A DNA stretch of 64,000 bases from Sphingomonas prati (GCF_014643515.1 NZ_BMJP01000001.1:124001-188000); one strand, 5' to 3'. Shown: positions 9,442 to 18,005, counted from the first letter of the stretch. Notes: a model not told the origin generated them from the sequence alone. A program made the numbers and translations.

Positions 9442-11502
9442 ATGCGACCCGATATACTCAATCCGCTGTTCACAGATGTAGAGTCGCTCAAGGGCGTCGG
9501 CGCGGCCTTATCCAAGCCGCTGGCGAAGCTCGGCCTGTCGCGCCCGGTCGACCTGCTGTTCGATCTGCCGACCGGATATATCGACCGCACCGCGGTGCCC
9601 GAGCTCGACGTAGTCGATGTCGGGCGCGTGGTGACGGTGGTGGTGACCCCGACCGAACACCGCATCGGCAACGGCCCGCGCAGCCCGTCGCGGGTGATCG
9701 CGACCGACCCGGCCGGGAATATCGTGGCATTGGTTTTCTTCCGCGCCAATGCCGGGATGGCCAAGGCGCTGCTCCCGATCGGCGAGACGCGCGCCGTGTC
9801 GGGCAAGCTCGAACATTACGACCAGTGGCTGCAGATCGTGCACCCGGACGTGATGACGCCGGAGGAAGCGGCCGCGCTGCCGCCGCGCGACCCGGTCTAT
9901 GCGCTGACCGCCGGCCTCACGAACCGACGGTTGCAGGCACTGGTGGCGCAAGCGGTGGCGCGCGCGCCGGAGTTGCCCGAATGGATCGAGCCGACGCTGC
10001 TGGCCAAGAACGACTGGCCGGCGTGGCGCGACGCGCTGGTCCGCGCGCATGCCGACCCGACCGATGCGATGGCGAAGGACCGCCTCGCCTATGACGAGGT
10101 GTTCGCCAATCAACTTGCGCTGATGCTGCTGCGCGCGTCGTCGCGTCGGCGGAAGGGCGTGCCGTTGCAGGGCGACGGGCGCCTGCGAGGCGCGCTCAAG
10201 CTGCCCTATGCGCCGACCGGGGCGCAGGCGCGGTCGATCGCGGAAATCGAGGGCGACCTGGCCCAGCCGCGACCGATGACCCGCCTGCTGCAGGGCGATG
10301 TCGGGTCGGGCAAGACGCTGGTCGCGACGATGGCGTTGTTGGCGGCGGTCGAGGCCGGTGCGCAGGGCGCGTTGCTGGCACCGACCGAGATCCTGGCGCG
10401 GCAACATCATGCGACGTTCGTGAAAACGCTGGCTGGCCTGCCGGTAAACGTCGCGATCCTGACCGGGCGCGACAAGGGCCGCGTGCGCGAATCGACGCTC
10501 ATGGGGCTGGCGGACGGATCGATCGATATCCTGATCGGCACGCATGCGATCTTTCAGGAGGCGGTCGCCTATCGCCGGCTCGGGCTGGTGGTGGTGGACG
10601 AACAGCACCGCTTCGGCGTGGCGCAGCGCATCCTGTTGCAGGCGAAGGCCGAACGCCCGCCGCACCTGCTCGTCATGACCGCGACCCCGATCCCACGCAC
10701 GCTGACGCTCAGCCAATATGGCGAGATGGACGTCAGCCGGCTGGACGAGATGCCGCCCGGCCGCCAGCCGATCGAGACCCGCGTCCTGTCCGGCGCGCGG
10801 ATCGACGAGATCGCGGACGCGCTGGGCCGGCACGTTACGTCCGGCGGCCAGGCCTATTGGGTGTGCCCGCTGGTCGAGGAGAGCGAGGTCAGCGACCTGA
10901 CCGCGGCGGAAAGCCGCGCCGCGACGTTGCGCGAGCGGTTCGGCGACAAGGTCGGGCTGATCCACGGGCGGATGAAGGGTCCGGAAAAGGACGCCGTTAT
11001 GGCCGCGTTCCAGCGCGCCGAAACGCAGGTTCTGGTGGCGACGACGGTGATCGAGGTCGGCGTCGATGTGCCCAACGCAACACTGATGATCATTGAGGCG
11101 GCGGACAGGTTCGGGCTGGCGCAGCTGCACCAGTTGCGCGGACGCGTGGGGCGGGGGACGGGCAAGTCGACCTGCCTGCTGCTGCGCGGCGACGGCCTGA
11201 GCGAGACGAGCAGGGCACGGTTGGCGCTGATGCGGGAGAGCAACGACGGCTTCCGCATCGCCGAGGAGGATCTGCGACTGCGCGGTGCGGGTGAAATGCT
11301 TGGCACTCGTCAGTCGGGGGAGGCGCAGTTCCGGATTGCCAGTCCGGAGAAGACTGCCGCGCTGATCGAGACTGCGACCGCTGACGCACGCTTGCTGGTC
11401 GACCGCGATGGCGGGCTGGACGGGCCACGGGGGCAGGCTGCGCGGGTGGCGCTCTACCTGTTCGAACGTGATGCCGCGGTGGGCTTGCTCCGCTCTGGTT
11501 AG
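9442..11502 (+). CDS. recG: ATP-dependent DNA helicase RecG
   Basis: RecG remodels stalled replication forks and branched DNA by driving fork regression. The 686 residues contain the N-terminal wedge/OB domain (to about 200; helix-hairpin-like start SLKGVGAALSKPLAKLG), Walker A GDVGSGKT near 286, DEQHRFG (DEAH-type box) near 386, the TATPIPRTL motif III, and motif VI QLRGRVGRG. The start at 9442 (MRPDILNPLFTD) is the canonical N-terminus; an upstream start would overlap sdhE by hundreds of bases. Confidence 0.97.
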   Translation: MRPDILNPLFTDVESLKGVGAALSKPLAKLGLSRPVDLLFDLPTGYIDRTAVPELDVVDVGRVVTVVVTPTEHRIGNGPRSPSRVIATDPAGNIVALVFFRANAGMAKALLPIGETRAVSGKLEHYDQWLQIVHPDVMTPEEAAALPPRDPVYALTAGLTNRRLQALVAQAVARAPELPEWIEPTLLAKNDWPAWRDALVRAHADPTDAMAKDRLAYDEVFANQLALMLLRASSRRRKGVPLQGDGRLRGALKLPYAPTGAQARSIAEIEGDLAQPRPMTRLLQGDVGSGKTLVATMALLAAVEAGAQGALLAPTEILARQHHATFVKTLAGLPVNVAILTGRDKGRVRESTLMGLADGSIDILIGTHAIFQEAVAYRRLGLVVVDEQHRFGVAQRILLQAKAERPPHLLVMTATPIPRTLTLSQYGEMDVSRLDEMPPGRQPIETRVLSGARIDEIADALGRHVTSGGQAYWVCPLVEESEVSDLTAAESRAATLRERFGDKVGLIHGRMKGPEKDAVMAAFQRAETQVLVATTVIEVGVDVPNATLMIIEAADRFGLAQLHQLRGRVGRGTGKSTCLLLRGDGLSETSRARLALMRESNDGFRIAEEDLRLRGAGEMLGTRQSGEAQFRIASPEKTAALIETATADARLLVDRDGGLDGPRGQAARVALYLFERDAAVGLLRSG

Positions 11503-11507
11503 GATGC

Positions 11508-11573
11508 GTTCCCCGGCGAAGGCCGGGGCCCAGGTGAAACGCTACTACCCAGGCCCCGGCCTACGCCGGGGAA
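11508..11573. repeat. CCCCGGC-type palindromic repeat (copy 1, paired)
   Basis: Two small hairpins, each with a 7-bp stem CCCCGGC/GCCGGGG and a 4-base loop (11511-11528 and 11554-11571), are themselves inverted relative to one another: the 23-base outer arms match with one mismatch. The element fills nearly all of the 72-base gap between the convergent recG and hydrolase genes, where it could act as a two-way terminator. A single-hairpin copy of the same unit lies at 24042-24062. Confidence 0.8.
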
Positions 11574-11574
11574 C

Positions 11575-12384
11575 TCAGGGGGCGTCCGTCGCGAACCGTT
11601 CCATCCCTGCCACGACAAACGCCGCCAGCATCGCGGCATCGTCCGCTGCGAAGGTGTGCGACGGACTATCGATCCGCACGACCTCGACCCCGTCGCGCAC
11701 GTTCGCAAAGGCGCGCCCGGCCCAGGCGTCATCGAACGCGATCGCGGTCCCATCACCCTTCGCCAGCAGGATCGCCAGCGGCCGTCGCCCAGCACCCAGC
11801 GCAGAGGCAATCCGGGTCGGCAGATTGTCGTCCGCAACCGCACCCAGGCTCGCGACACCGCGCGCCGCCTTGCGCAGGTCGACGCCGCCCGTCAGCAGGC
11901 GCTTCCAGAACGCCCCGTCGGTCAGCCGCGCCAGATAATGCGCTCTCACCGCCGCCGGCGGGGGCAGGTCGCCCGCCGGCTCGACAACCCAAGGATTGGC
12001 AAGCAGCAGAGCATCCAGTTTCGCCGGGGCGTGATGCAGTGCCAAAGCCGTCGCACCGTCGCACAGGCCGAAGCCGACGACCCGTCCGCCCGGACCAAGC
12101 CGCGCGCGCAACGCATCCGCCGCCGCCGTGATGTCCGGACCGCTGTCGGCGAAGCCCGGATCCTCGCCGCCACTGTCACCGACGCCGCGTCGGTCGTAGC
12201 GCAGCACCGGCCAGCCAGCCGCCGCCACCGCGGCCGCAAGTTGCGCCATGCCGCCATGCGCACCCGCGCGGATCTCCGTCCCGCCGCCGACGATCAGCAG
12301 GCCGGCGGGGGCACTTTCATCGCCGGTATCGAGGGTCGCGGCGATCGGGTCGCCCGCGCAGTCGATGGTCAGGAATTCGCGCAT
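11575..12384 (-). CDS. Exosortase A system-associated hydrolase 1
   Basis: Alpha/beta-hydrolase-fold protein of 269 residues resembling the hydrolase-1 family found beside exosortase A (recognised by pattern and context). It has an oxyanion-loop-like GGG at 33-35, the RYDRRGVGDSGG segment at 62-73, and a nucleophile elbow GLCDGA where the nucleophile position is Cys108 instead of Ser. A late SPSHTF supplies a candidate catalytic His. The start ATG overlaps the end of the upstream hydrolase gene by 16 bases, so it is co-translated in an operon GNAT-ACP-hydrolase 2-hydrolase 1. The substrate is unknown; a thioester or ester of the carrier-protein pathway is a guess. Confidence 0.82.
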   Translation of the reverse strand: MREFLTIDCAGDPIAATLDTGDESAPAGLLIVGGGTEIRAGAHGGMAQLAAAVAAAGWPVLRYDRRGVGDSGGEDPGFADSGPDITAAADALRARLGPGGRVVGFGLCDGATALALHHAPAKLDALLLANPWVVEPAGDLPPPAAVRAHYLARLTDGAFWKRLLTGGVDLRKAARGVASLGAVADDNLPTRIASALGAGRRPLAILLAKGDGTAIAFDDAWAGRAFANVRDGVEVVRIDSPSHTFAADDAAMLAAFVVAGMERFATDAP

Positions 12385-13073
12385 GTCGCCGCCATCCGAT
12401 CAATATCCTGCGCAATGGCCTTCGCCATGGCACGGTCGCGCCCCGGCTCCGCGCGACGCCACATGGGCGATCCGGGCAAGCGCTCGTCCGCACCCTTGCC
12501 GTCCCCCGCTAACCGCACGACCCGCGCGGCCCCGTCTGGCAACGCGGCGGCCAGCGCCCCGGCAAGACCTGCCGCCAATGCGGTCCCGGCGAACACCGGC
12601 CCGGAAATCGGCGCGCCAGACGTCGCGGCCATCCGCTGTGCCCGGCCCAGTTCGCGCAGCACGGTCGCGCCTTCGACCGGCGTCATGCGCCAGCAACCCG
12701 CGACATCGGCGGGGTCCGGTGCATCGTCGAGCAACGCGCCGCCGCGGAACGACGCGATCATCGCCGGTCGACCCGTCGCCACGTGCAGCAGCGCGGCACT
12801 GGCGGCGACCATCGCCCGCCAGTCGGCCAGCGTCACGGCGGCGAACGGCGTCAGGCTCTCGCCGGTGCCCGGCAGATCGGGCAGCGCGCTGCCGCGGCCG
12901 AGCACCGCCAGTTCGGCCATCACGTCGGCGAGCAACCGCCGGCACCGGTTCGCCTCGCCGAACAACGGCGGGACAAGCAGGACGGCGGCGGTATCGCCCG
13001 AACCGACGATGCGCAGATATTCCTCGCGGCCGTGGATCGTCAGGCGCGCGACGTCGGCGACGGGATTGCTCAA
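12369..13073 (-). CDS. Exosortase A system-associated hydrolase 2
   Basis: A 234-residue alpha/beta-hydrolase-like protein matching by recollection the second hydrolase family of exosortase A loci (opening LLVPPLFGEANRCRRLL near 32-48, then DLPGTGES at 66-73). At the elbow the sequence reads ASFRGGALL (107-115), placing Arg110 where a Ser/Cys nucleophile is expected, so it may be non-catalytic or use another residue. It starts with TTG at 13073, overlapping the ACP stop in a TTGA junction, which implies translational coupling. It may act as a partner of hydrolase 1. Confidence 0.75.
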   Translation of the reverse strand: MSNPVADVARLTIHGREEYLRIVGSGDTAAVLLVPPLFGEANRCRRLLADVMAELAVLGRGSALPDLPGTGESLTPFAAVTLADWRAMVAASAALLHVATGRPAMIASFRGGALLDDAPDPADVAGCWRMTPVEGATVLRELGRAQRMAATSGAPISGPVFAGTALAAGLAGALAAALPDGAARVVRLAGDGKGADERLPGSPMWRRAEPGRDRAMAKAIAQDIDRMAATCANS

Positions 13074-13336
13074 AGAGCTTTGTTCCGGAGGAAGTGCAGC
13101 AGACTGCCGAACGTCTCCATCATCTCGCCATCGACCTCGTCATCCTCGACGACGATGCCGAGCCGGTCCTCCAGCTCGGTCAGCAGACCAGCGACCGCCA
13201 TCGAGTCGAGTTCAGGCAGCGCGCCGAACAGCGGCGTGGTGGACACGAACGTCGCGACGCGGGCGGCGTCGATCCCCAATATGTCGGTCAGCACCGATCG
13301 CAGGGTGGTCTCGATGATCGCGGCATCCTGGCTCAT
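13070..13336 (-). CDS. Acyl carrier protein of the exosortase A locus
   Basis: An 88-residue acidic acyl carrier protein. The phosphopantetheine attachment motif is LDSM with Ser45, at the head of helix II (MAVAGLLTELEDRLGI), as in stand-alone carrier proteins. The start ATG at 13336 is chosen since the fold begins at IIETTLRSVLTDILG. It lies 26 bases after the GNAT gene and overlaps hydrolase 2 by four bases. With the AMP-forming ligase 1.1 kb away on the opposite strand it probably forms a loading module: the ligase adenylates an acid and passes it to this ACP. Confidence 0.88.
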   Translation of the reverse strand: MSQDAAIIETTLRSVLTDILGIDAARVATFVSTTPLFGALPELDSMAVAGLLTELEDRLGIVVEDDEVDGEMMETFGSLLHFLRNKAL

Positions 13337-13362
13337 GGTCTTCTCCAATCGGGTGGCCGGCA

Positions 13363-14376
13363 CTACCCGCCCTTGGCGGTACGGACAAGCGCCGCCGCCC
13401 GGGCACGGACATAGCGCAACAGTGCGGACGGGCTGCTCAACCGGAACAGCTTGACGCGCCACAGGACCTCGCGGCCGTCCATCCAGTCCGCCTTGTACGG
13501 ATCGTCGCCAGTGCCAAAATCGACCGTCGCTGGTCGATCACGGTCGATCACGTGGCGGAACATCGCAGCGGTCAGCACGGTGCCGGGCGACAAGGGCCGG
13601 GCCGACTCGACATAGGCCAGCTTGTGGATCGTCGCATGCCCGCGTTCGACCAGCCACCACTGGGCCGCGACGGGTTCATCCGCCAACCAGGCGACGCCCA
13701 GCCGCAACGTGCCGGCCGCGCCTTCCTGCTCGACAAGCGTCCGCAGGAGGGCAGGCGATCCTTCAGCGCCTTTCCAGCTGTCGGCATAGACCCGCTCGTA
13801 CGCCGCCCATAGTTCCGGATCGAAGCCGTACGCGATCGCGATCCGGAACGGCGTCGCCTTTGCCTTGCGCTTGGCGGTGTTGCGCAACTTTCCCGGGCGA
13901 GCCGCCCACCATGCGGCGAAGTCACCCTGGACCGCCGTCGTGCGCCGGATCGTCGCGGGCGTTGCAATCGTGCCCCAACCGGTGGCGCCGAACGCCCGTT
14001 CGACCAGCGCGCGATCGTCGTCCGCCAGCGGGGCCAGCGTGATCGAGCCGAACCGCGCCCGGGCCTTCTTCGCGCAGGCGGCGAGCAGCACGTCGTGCGG
14101 TCCCTCACCGCCGAACACCGGCGCGAAACCGAGCGTGTACCAGCAGGCCAGCGCCTCCGCCCGCCCGCCGCCGCGGTCGGTCAGGAACAGCCAGGCCCGA
14201 CTGCCGTTGCATTCGGCACGGATCACGACCGGGTGCAGATCCGGCAAATGGGCGGCGATCAAGCGGAACCAGTCGATCCGGTCGAACAGCACCGGTTGTG
14301 CGTCGCGATCCAGCGCGCCCGCCGCATCGGTCGCGACGGCATCCAGATCGTCGTAGAGGTGAACGTTAACGAGCAT
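13363..14376 (-). CDS. GNAT/CelD-like acyltransferase
   Basis: A 337-residue protein with the double-GNAT character of FemAB/CelD-like acyltransferases. Features include the RKAKATPFRIAIAYG segment near 170-185, YADSWKGAEGSP near 196-207 and the C-terminal GNAT-like core RLGVAWLADEPVAAQWWLV followed by HKLAYVESARPLSPGTVL, a pattern shared with proteins that transfer acyl or aminoacyl groups to cell-surface glycans. First gene of the minus-strand arm; its ATG lies 47 bases from the divergent ligase start. Substrates are unknown; the neighbouring ACP is a candidate donor. Confidence 0.78.
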   Translation of the reverse strand: MLVNVHLYDDLDAVATDAAGALDRDAQPVLFDRIDWFRLIAAHLPDLHPVVIRAECNGSRAWLFLTDRGGGRAEALACWYTLGFAPVFGGEGPHDVLLAACAKKARARFGSITLAPLADDDRALVERAFGATGWGTIATPATIRRTTAVQGDFAAWWAARPGKLRNTAKRKAKATPFRIAIAYGFDPELWAAYERVYADSWKGAEGSPALLRTLVEQEGAAGTLRLGVAWLADEPVAAQWWLVERGHATIHKLAYVESARPLSPGTVLTAAMFRHVIDRDRPATVDFGTGDDPYKADWMDGREVLWRVKLFRLSSPSALLRYVRARAAALVRTAKGG

Positions 14377-14423
14377 TGCGCTATCCCCGGCAAAAGCGCC
14401 GCTGCTGAGTGTAGGGAGGTAGA
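14377..14423. promoter_or_regulatory. Compact divergent intergenic region of the XrtA locus
   Basis: Only 47 bases separate the start codons of the divergent acyltransferase and ligase genes. It contains an interrupted palindrome GCGCT-12 bases-AGCGC (14378-14399) and the ligase Shine-Dalgarno AGGGAGG at 14413-14419. No convincing -35/-10 pair fits on either strand, so promoters may overlap the coding starts. An operator role for the palindrome is inference. Confidence 0.35.
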
Positions 14424-15944
14424 GTGCAAGTTCCGGTTAATGGACCCGATCCCGTCCCGCAACGGCTCGACCGGCTGACGCTGCGCGGCGATCCGCGCGC
14501 GCCCGCGCTCGTCGATCGCGACGGGACGCTGAACTACGCGGGGTTCGATGAAGCGGTCGGCATGCTGGCTGCCGCTTTGCTCGACCGGGCGGCGACAGGG
14601 GACCGGATCGCCTGCTGGCTGCCCAAGACGCGGATCGCCTGCCTGCTGCCGCTCGCCTGCGCGCGGGCGGGGCTGGTCCATGTGCCGATCAACCCGCTAC
14701 TGAAACGTGCGCAGGTCGCCCACATCCTGGCGGACAGCGGCGCGGTCCTGCTCATCACGCAGCCGGCGAGGCTAGACACGCTTCAACCGGGCGACCTTGG
14801 GTCCGCCGAGGCTATCGACGCGCTGGCGATCTCGCTGGACGGTGCGGGGCTTGCCCCCTCCGCTTTGGACGCCGACCCGCAAACGCTGGCCCAGATCCTC
14901 TACACATCCGGATCGACCGGGCGACCCAAGGGGGTAATGCTCAGCCATGCGAACCTGTGGTTGGGCGCGGTTTCCGTCGCCCACTATTTCGGGCTGGCGG
15001 GGGATGACCGCGTCTTGGCGCTGCTCCCGCTCAGTTTCGACTATGGCCAGAGCCAGCTGCTCGCCACCTGGGCCGCGGGCGGGTGCGCGTACCCGCTCGA
15101 TTACCTGACGCCGGCCGACGCGGTGAAGGCCGTCGTGAAGGCGGGCATCACCACGCTGGCCGGTGTGCCGCCACTGTGGGTCCAGCTGGTCGAGGCGAAG
15201 TGGCCGACCGACGGCGCGCCGACGTTGCGCCGGATCACAAACACCGGCGGGCGGCTGTCCGTCCCGCTCGTCCGCCGACTGCGGACGTTGTTCCCGGACG
15301 CGCGACTGTTTTCGATGTACGGGCTGACCGAGGCGTTCCGCTCTACCTATCTCGACCCCGAACTGATCGACCGACACCCGGACTCAATCGGCACCGCCAT
15401 CCCGTTTGCCGAAATCCTGGTCGTCACCCCGGACGGCACGATCGCCGCGGACGGACAGCCGGGCGAACTGGTCCATGCCGGGCCGCTGGTGGCGCAGGGC
15501 TATTGGCAGGACGCCGAACGGACGGCGCTGCGGTTCCGGCCGGCTCCGGCGGCGTCGGCTCTCGGCGGCATGGCGGTCTGGTCCGGCGACACGGTGATGC
15601 GCGGCGCGGACGGCCTGCTGCGCTTTGTTGGGCGCGACGACGAGATGATCAAGTCTGCCGGCAACCGGATCAGCCCGACCGAGGTCGAGGAAGCGGCGGT
15701 CGCGGCCGGCGCGGCGGAGGCGGTGGCACTCGGCATCGCCGACGAACGGCTCGGCCAAAGCGTTTTGCTCGTCGCCCGCGGGGACGGCGACCACGACCGG
15801 CTATTGTCGGCAATGAAGCGCGACCTGCCCAATTTCATGGTGCCGCACCGCGTGATCTGGCGCGACGCCCTGCCGCGCAACGCGAACGGCAAGCTCGACC
15901 GCGTCGCGCTGAAATCGGAATATGTGCAGGAGGCCGGCGCATGA
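14424..15944 (+). CDS. AMP-forming acyl ligase, exosortase A system-associated
   Basis: ANL-superfamily adenylating enzyme of 506 residues. The P-loop-like motif YTSGSTGRPKG lies near 159-169, the adenine-binding SMYGLTEAF near 296-304, the hinge region FVGRDDEMIKSAGNRISPTE near 405-424 and the catalytic lysine in NANGKLD near 493. It corresponds to the acyl-CoA ligase family restricted to exosortase A loci. The start is GTG 14424, supported by AGGGAGG four bases upstream; no in-frame ATG lies nearby. It overlaps the decarboxylase gene by four bases. It should activate an acid for transfer to CoA or the locus ACP. Confidence 0.93.
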   Translation: MQVPVNGPDPVPQRLDRLTLRGDPRAPALVDRDGTLNYAGFDEAVGMLAAALLDRAATGDRIACWLPKTRIACLLPLACARAGLVHVPINPLLKRAQVAHILADSGAVLLITQPARLDTLQPGDLGSAEAIDALAISLDGAGLAPSALDADPQTLAQILYTSGSTGRPKGVMLSHANLWLGAVSVAHYFGLAGDDRVLALLPLSFDYGQSQLLATWAAGGCAYPLDYLTPADAVKAVVKAGITTLAGVPPLWVQLVEAKWPTDGAPTLRRITNTGGRLSVPLVRRLRTLFPDARLFSMYGLTEAFRSTYLDPELIDRHPDSIGTAIPFAEILVVTPDGTIAADGQPGELVHAGPLVAQGYWQDAERTALRFRPAPAASALGGMAVWSGDTVMRGADGLLRFVGRDDEMIKSAGNRISPTEVEEAAVAAGAAEAVALGIADERLGQSVLLVARGDGDHDRLLSAMKRDLPNFMVPHRVIWRDALPRNANGKLDRVALKSEYVQEAGA

Positions 15945-17188
15945 AGGCGATGGGCACGGTCCCGGCCGAGTTCGGCGCGGTGGACGGCGAGCTGCGGATC
16001 GCGGGGCAGGGCGTCACCGCCCATGTCGCGGCCGCCGGCGATACGCCGCTGTTCGTCTACGATCTCGCCCGCATCCGGGCGCAAGTCGCGGCGTTCCGCG
16101 CGCACATGCCGCCGGGCGTGTCGCTTCATTATGCGATGAAGGCCAATCCGTGGGCGCCGCTGCTCGCGCGAATGGTGCCGATGGTGGACGGGATCGACGT
16201 CGCGTCGGGGGGTGAACTCGCGTTGGCGGTCGCGGCGGGGGCGACGCACATCAGCTTCGCCGGACCCGGCAAGCGCGACCGCGAACTGCGCGCTGCGATC
16301 CTGGCGGGCGCGACGCTGAACCTCGAGTCGGAAGGCGAGGCAGAGCGTGCGATCGGCATAGCGGCCGACGAGGGGGTCCGCCCACGGCTGGCGGTGCGGG
16401 TGAACCCGGACTTCGACCTGCGCGGGTCGGGGATGAAGATGGGCGGCGGGGCCAAGCCGTTCGGAGTCGATGCGGACCGTGCGGCGGCGCTCGTCCGGCG
16501 GATCGTGGCGAGCGGCGCGGACTATCGCGGGCTCCATATCTTTGCCGGATCGCAAGCGCTCGACCCGGATGCGATCGCCGATGCGCAGGCGTCCGCGATG
16601 GCGCTGGCGGCGCGGGTGAGCCGGGACAGCGAGACGATGCCGCCGCTGGTCAACCTGGGCGGCGGGTTCGGTATCGCCTATTTCCCGCATGAGACGCCGC
16701 TTGATCTCACGGTGATCGGCAGACGGCTGACCGATGCGCTTGCGGTACGCGATCCGGTACTGGCCGAGACGCGGTTCGCGATCGAACTCGGCCGATGGCT
16801 GGTCGGGGAGGCGGGGGTCTACCTCACTCGGATCGTCGACCGGAAGGAGAGTCACGGCGAGACCTTCCTCGTGACCGACGGCGGGCTGCATCATCAGCTG
16901 GCGGCATCCGGCAATTTCGGCACGGTCGTACGGCGCAACTATCCGGCGGTTATCGCGACGCGGTTCGGGGCGGAGCCGACCGAGACCGCCAGCATCGTCG
17001 GTTGCCTTTGCACGCCGCTCGATCGGTTGGCGGACCGCGTCGCGCTGCCCCGGGCGGAGGTCGGCGATCTCGTCGCCATCTTCATGGCGGGCGCGTACGG
17101 CGCCACCGCCAGCCCGGCCGCCTTTCTCGGGCACCCCGCACCGATGGAACGACTGGTCGACGGGGATGCTGCAATCTGTCCCGAATGA
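15941..17188 (+). CDS. PLP-dependent decarboxylase, exosortase A system-associated
   Basis: Fold-III PLP enzyme of 415 residues related to diaminopimelate/ornithine decarboxylases. The PLP lysine is Lys67 in HYAMKANPW. The PLP-phosphate-binding glycines are in NLGGGFGIAYF (about 236-246), and the C-terminal active-site Cys in VGCLCTPLD and aromatic MAGAYG complete the pattern. It sits in an ATGA overlap with the ligase, so both are translationally coupled. The family is known from exosortase A loci but its substrate is not established as far as I know; a decarboxylated amino acid feeding the ligase/ACP pathway is inference. Confidence 0.92.
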   Translation: MKAMGTVPAEFGAVDGELRIAGQGVTAHVAAAGDTPLFVYDLARIRAQVAAFRAHMPPGVSLHYAMKANPWAPLLARMVPMVDGIDVASGGELALAVAAGATHISFAGPGKRDRELRAAILAGATLNLESEGEAERAIGIAADEGVRPRLAVRVNPDFDLRGSGMKMGGGAKPFGVDADRAAALVRRIVASGADYRGLHIFAGSQALDPDAIADAQASAMALAARVSRDSETMPPLVNLGGGFGIAYFPHETPLDLTVIGRRLTDALAVRDPVLAETRFAIELGRWLVGEAGVYLTRIVDRKESHGETFLVTDGGLHHQLAASGNFGTVVRRNYPAVIATRFGAEPTETASIVGCLCTPLDRLADRVALPRAEVGDLVAIFMAGAYGATASPAAFLGHPAPMERLVDGDAAICPE

Positions 17189-17241
17189 TGGTAAATTTTC
17201 GGTAAAGACCCGAACCCTGTGGCGTTCCTAACCGTATCTTC

Positions 17242-17262
17242 ACCTGTATCGGCGATGCAGGT
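17242..17262. promoter_or_regulatory. Hairpin in the leader of the exopolysaccharide export operon
   Basis: A 9-bp inverted repeat with one G-T wobble and a 3-base loop (ACCTGTATC / GATGCAGGT) lies in the 126-base gap between the decarboxylase and export genes. It has no T-tract. It could be an operator or a leader structure; I see no reliable promoter motif beside it. Confidence 0.3.
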
Positions 17263-17314
17263 CCAATAACCGAGCGATCCGTATCGCCCCTGCAAAAAGC
17301 CCAAGGTGACCAAG

Positions 17315-17956
17315 ATGATCGACACGCGTGCAACCGTCCTGACCCTGGCGCTGGTCGCCACCGCCATTACCGGTTGCGCAGGCGGCGGTCCGGCCGCGCC
17401 GCAGCTTCCGCCCGCGGCGTTCGTTTCGTCCACCCAGGGGCCAAGCGAGGATTATGTCATCGGGCCGCTCGACAGCCTGACGATCTTCGTCTGGCGCAAC
17501 CCGGAACTCGGCGGCAAGGTTCAGGTTCGTCCCGACGGGCGTATTACAACGCCGCTGATCGCCGATCTGCCCGCGGTCGGCCGCACCCCGGCGCAGCTGG
17601 CGGACGACATCAAGAACCGGCTCGCCACCTTTGTGCGCGAACCGCTGGTCTCGGTCATCGTCGACAATTTTTCGGGCACCTTCTCGCAACAGGTCCGCAT
17701 CGTCGGCGCCACCGAGAAGCCGGCATCGATCCCGTACCGCGCCAACATGACGCTGCTCGACGCGATGATCGCGGTCGGCGGGCTAAGCGAGTTCGCGTCG
17801 GGCAACAAGGCGCGCCTCGTTCGGTTCGACCGCGCGACGGGCAAGCAGACGGAATACAGCCTGCGCATCGGCCGCCTGCTGAAGCAGGGCGATGCCAAGG
17901 CGAACGTCGCGCTGCAGCCGGGCGATGTCATCATCATCCCGGAAAGCATGTTCTGA
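17315..17956 (+). CDS. XrtA-locus polysaccharide export lipoprotein (Wza-like)
   Basis: Outer-membrane polysaccharide export protein of 213 residues. The N-terminus ends in a lipobox-like AITGC, so it should be a lipoprotein. Then follow a Poly_export domain (DYVIGPLDSLTIFVWRNPEL, residues about 45-64) and SLBB-type repeats (RIVGATEKPASIPYRANMTL, about 127-146; GLSEFASGNKARLVR). The ATG at 17315 is chosen over a GTG nine bases earlier because AAGGTGA at 17303-17309 sits at the right distance as ribosome binding site. First gene of the export/assembly block, probably with its own promoter. Confidence 0.93.
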   Translation: MIDTRATVLTLALVATAITGCAGGGPAAPQLPPAAFVSSTQGPSEDYVIGPLDSLTIFVWRNPELGGKVQVRPDGRITTPLIADLPAVGRTPAQLADDIKNRLATFVREPLVSVIVDNFSGTFSQQVRIVGATEKPASIPYRANMTLLDAMIAVGGLSEFASGNKARLVRFDRATGKQTEYSLRIGRLLKQGDAKANVALQPGDVIIIPESMF

Positions 17957-18005
17957 TCCGCACGCGCGGCAACGAACCGGAACCGGACGGGAACGGCAGG
18001 TAAAG

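Noticed and set aside
17189-17314. Sigma-54 promoter ahead of the export operon
   Set aside because: No GG-N10-GC element with the surrounding consensus could be found; only a hairpin is supported.
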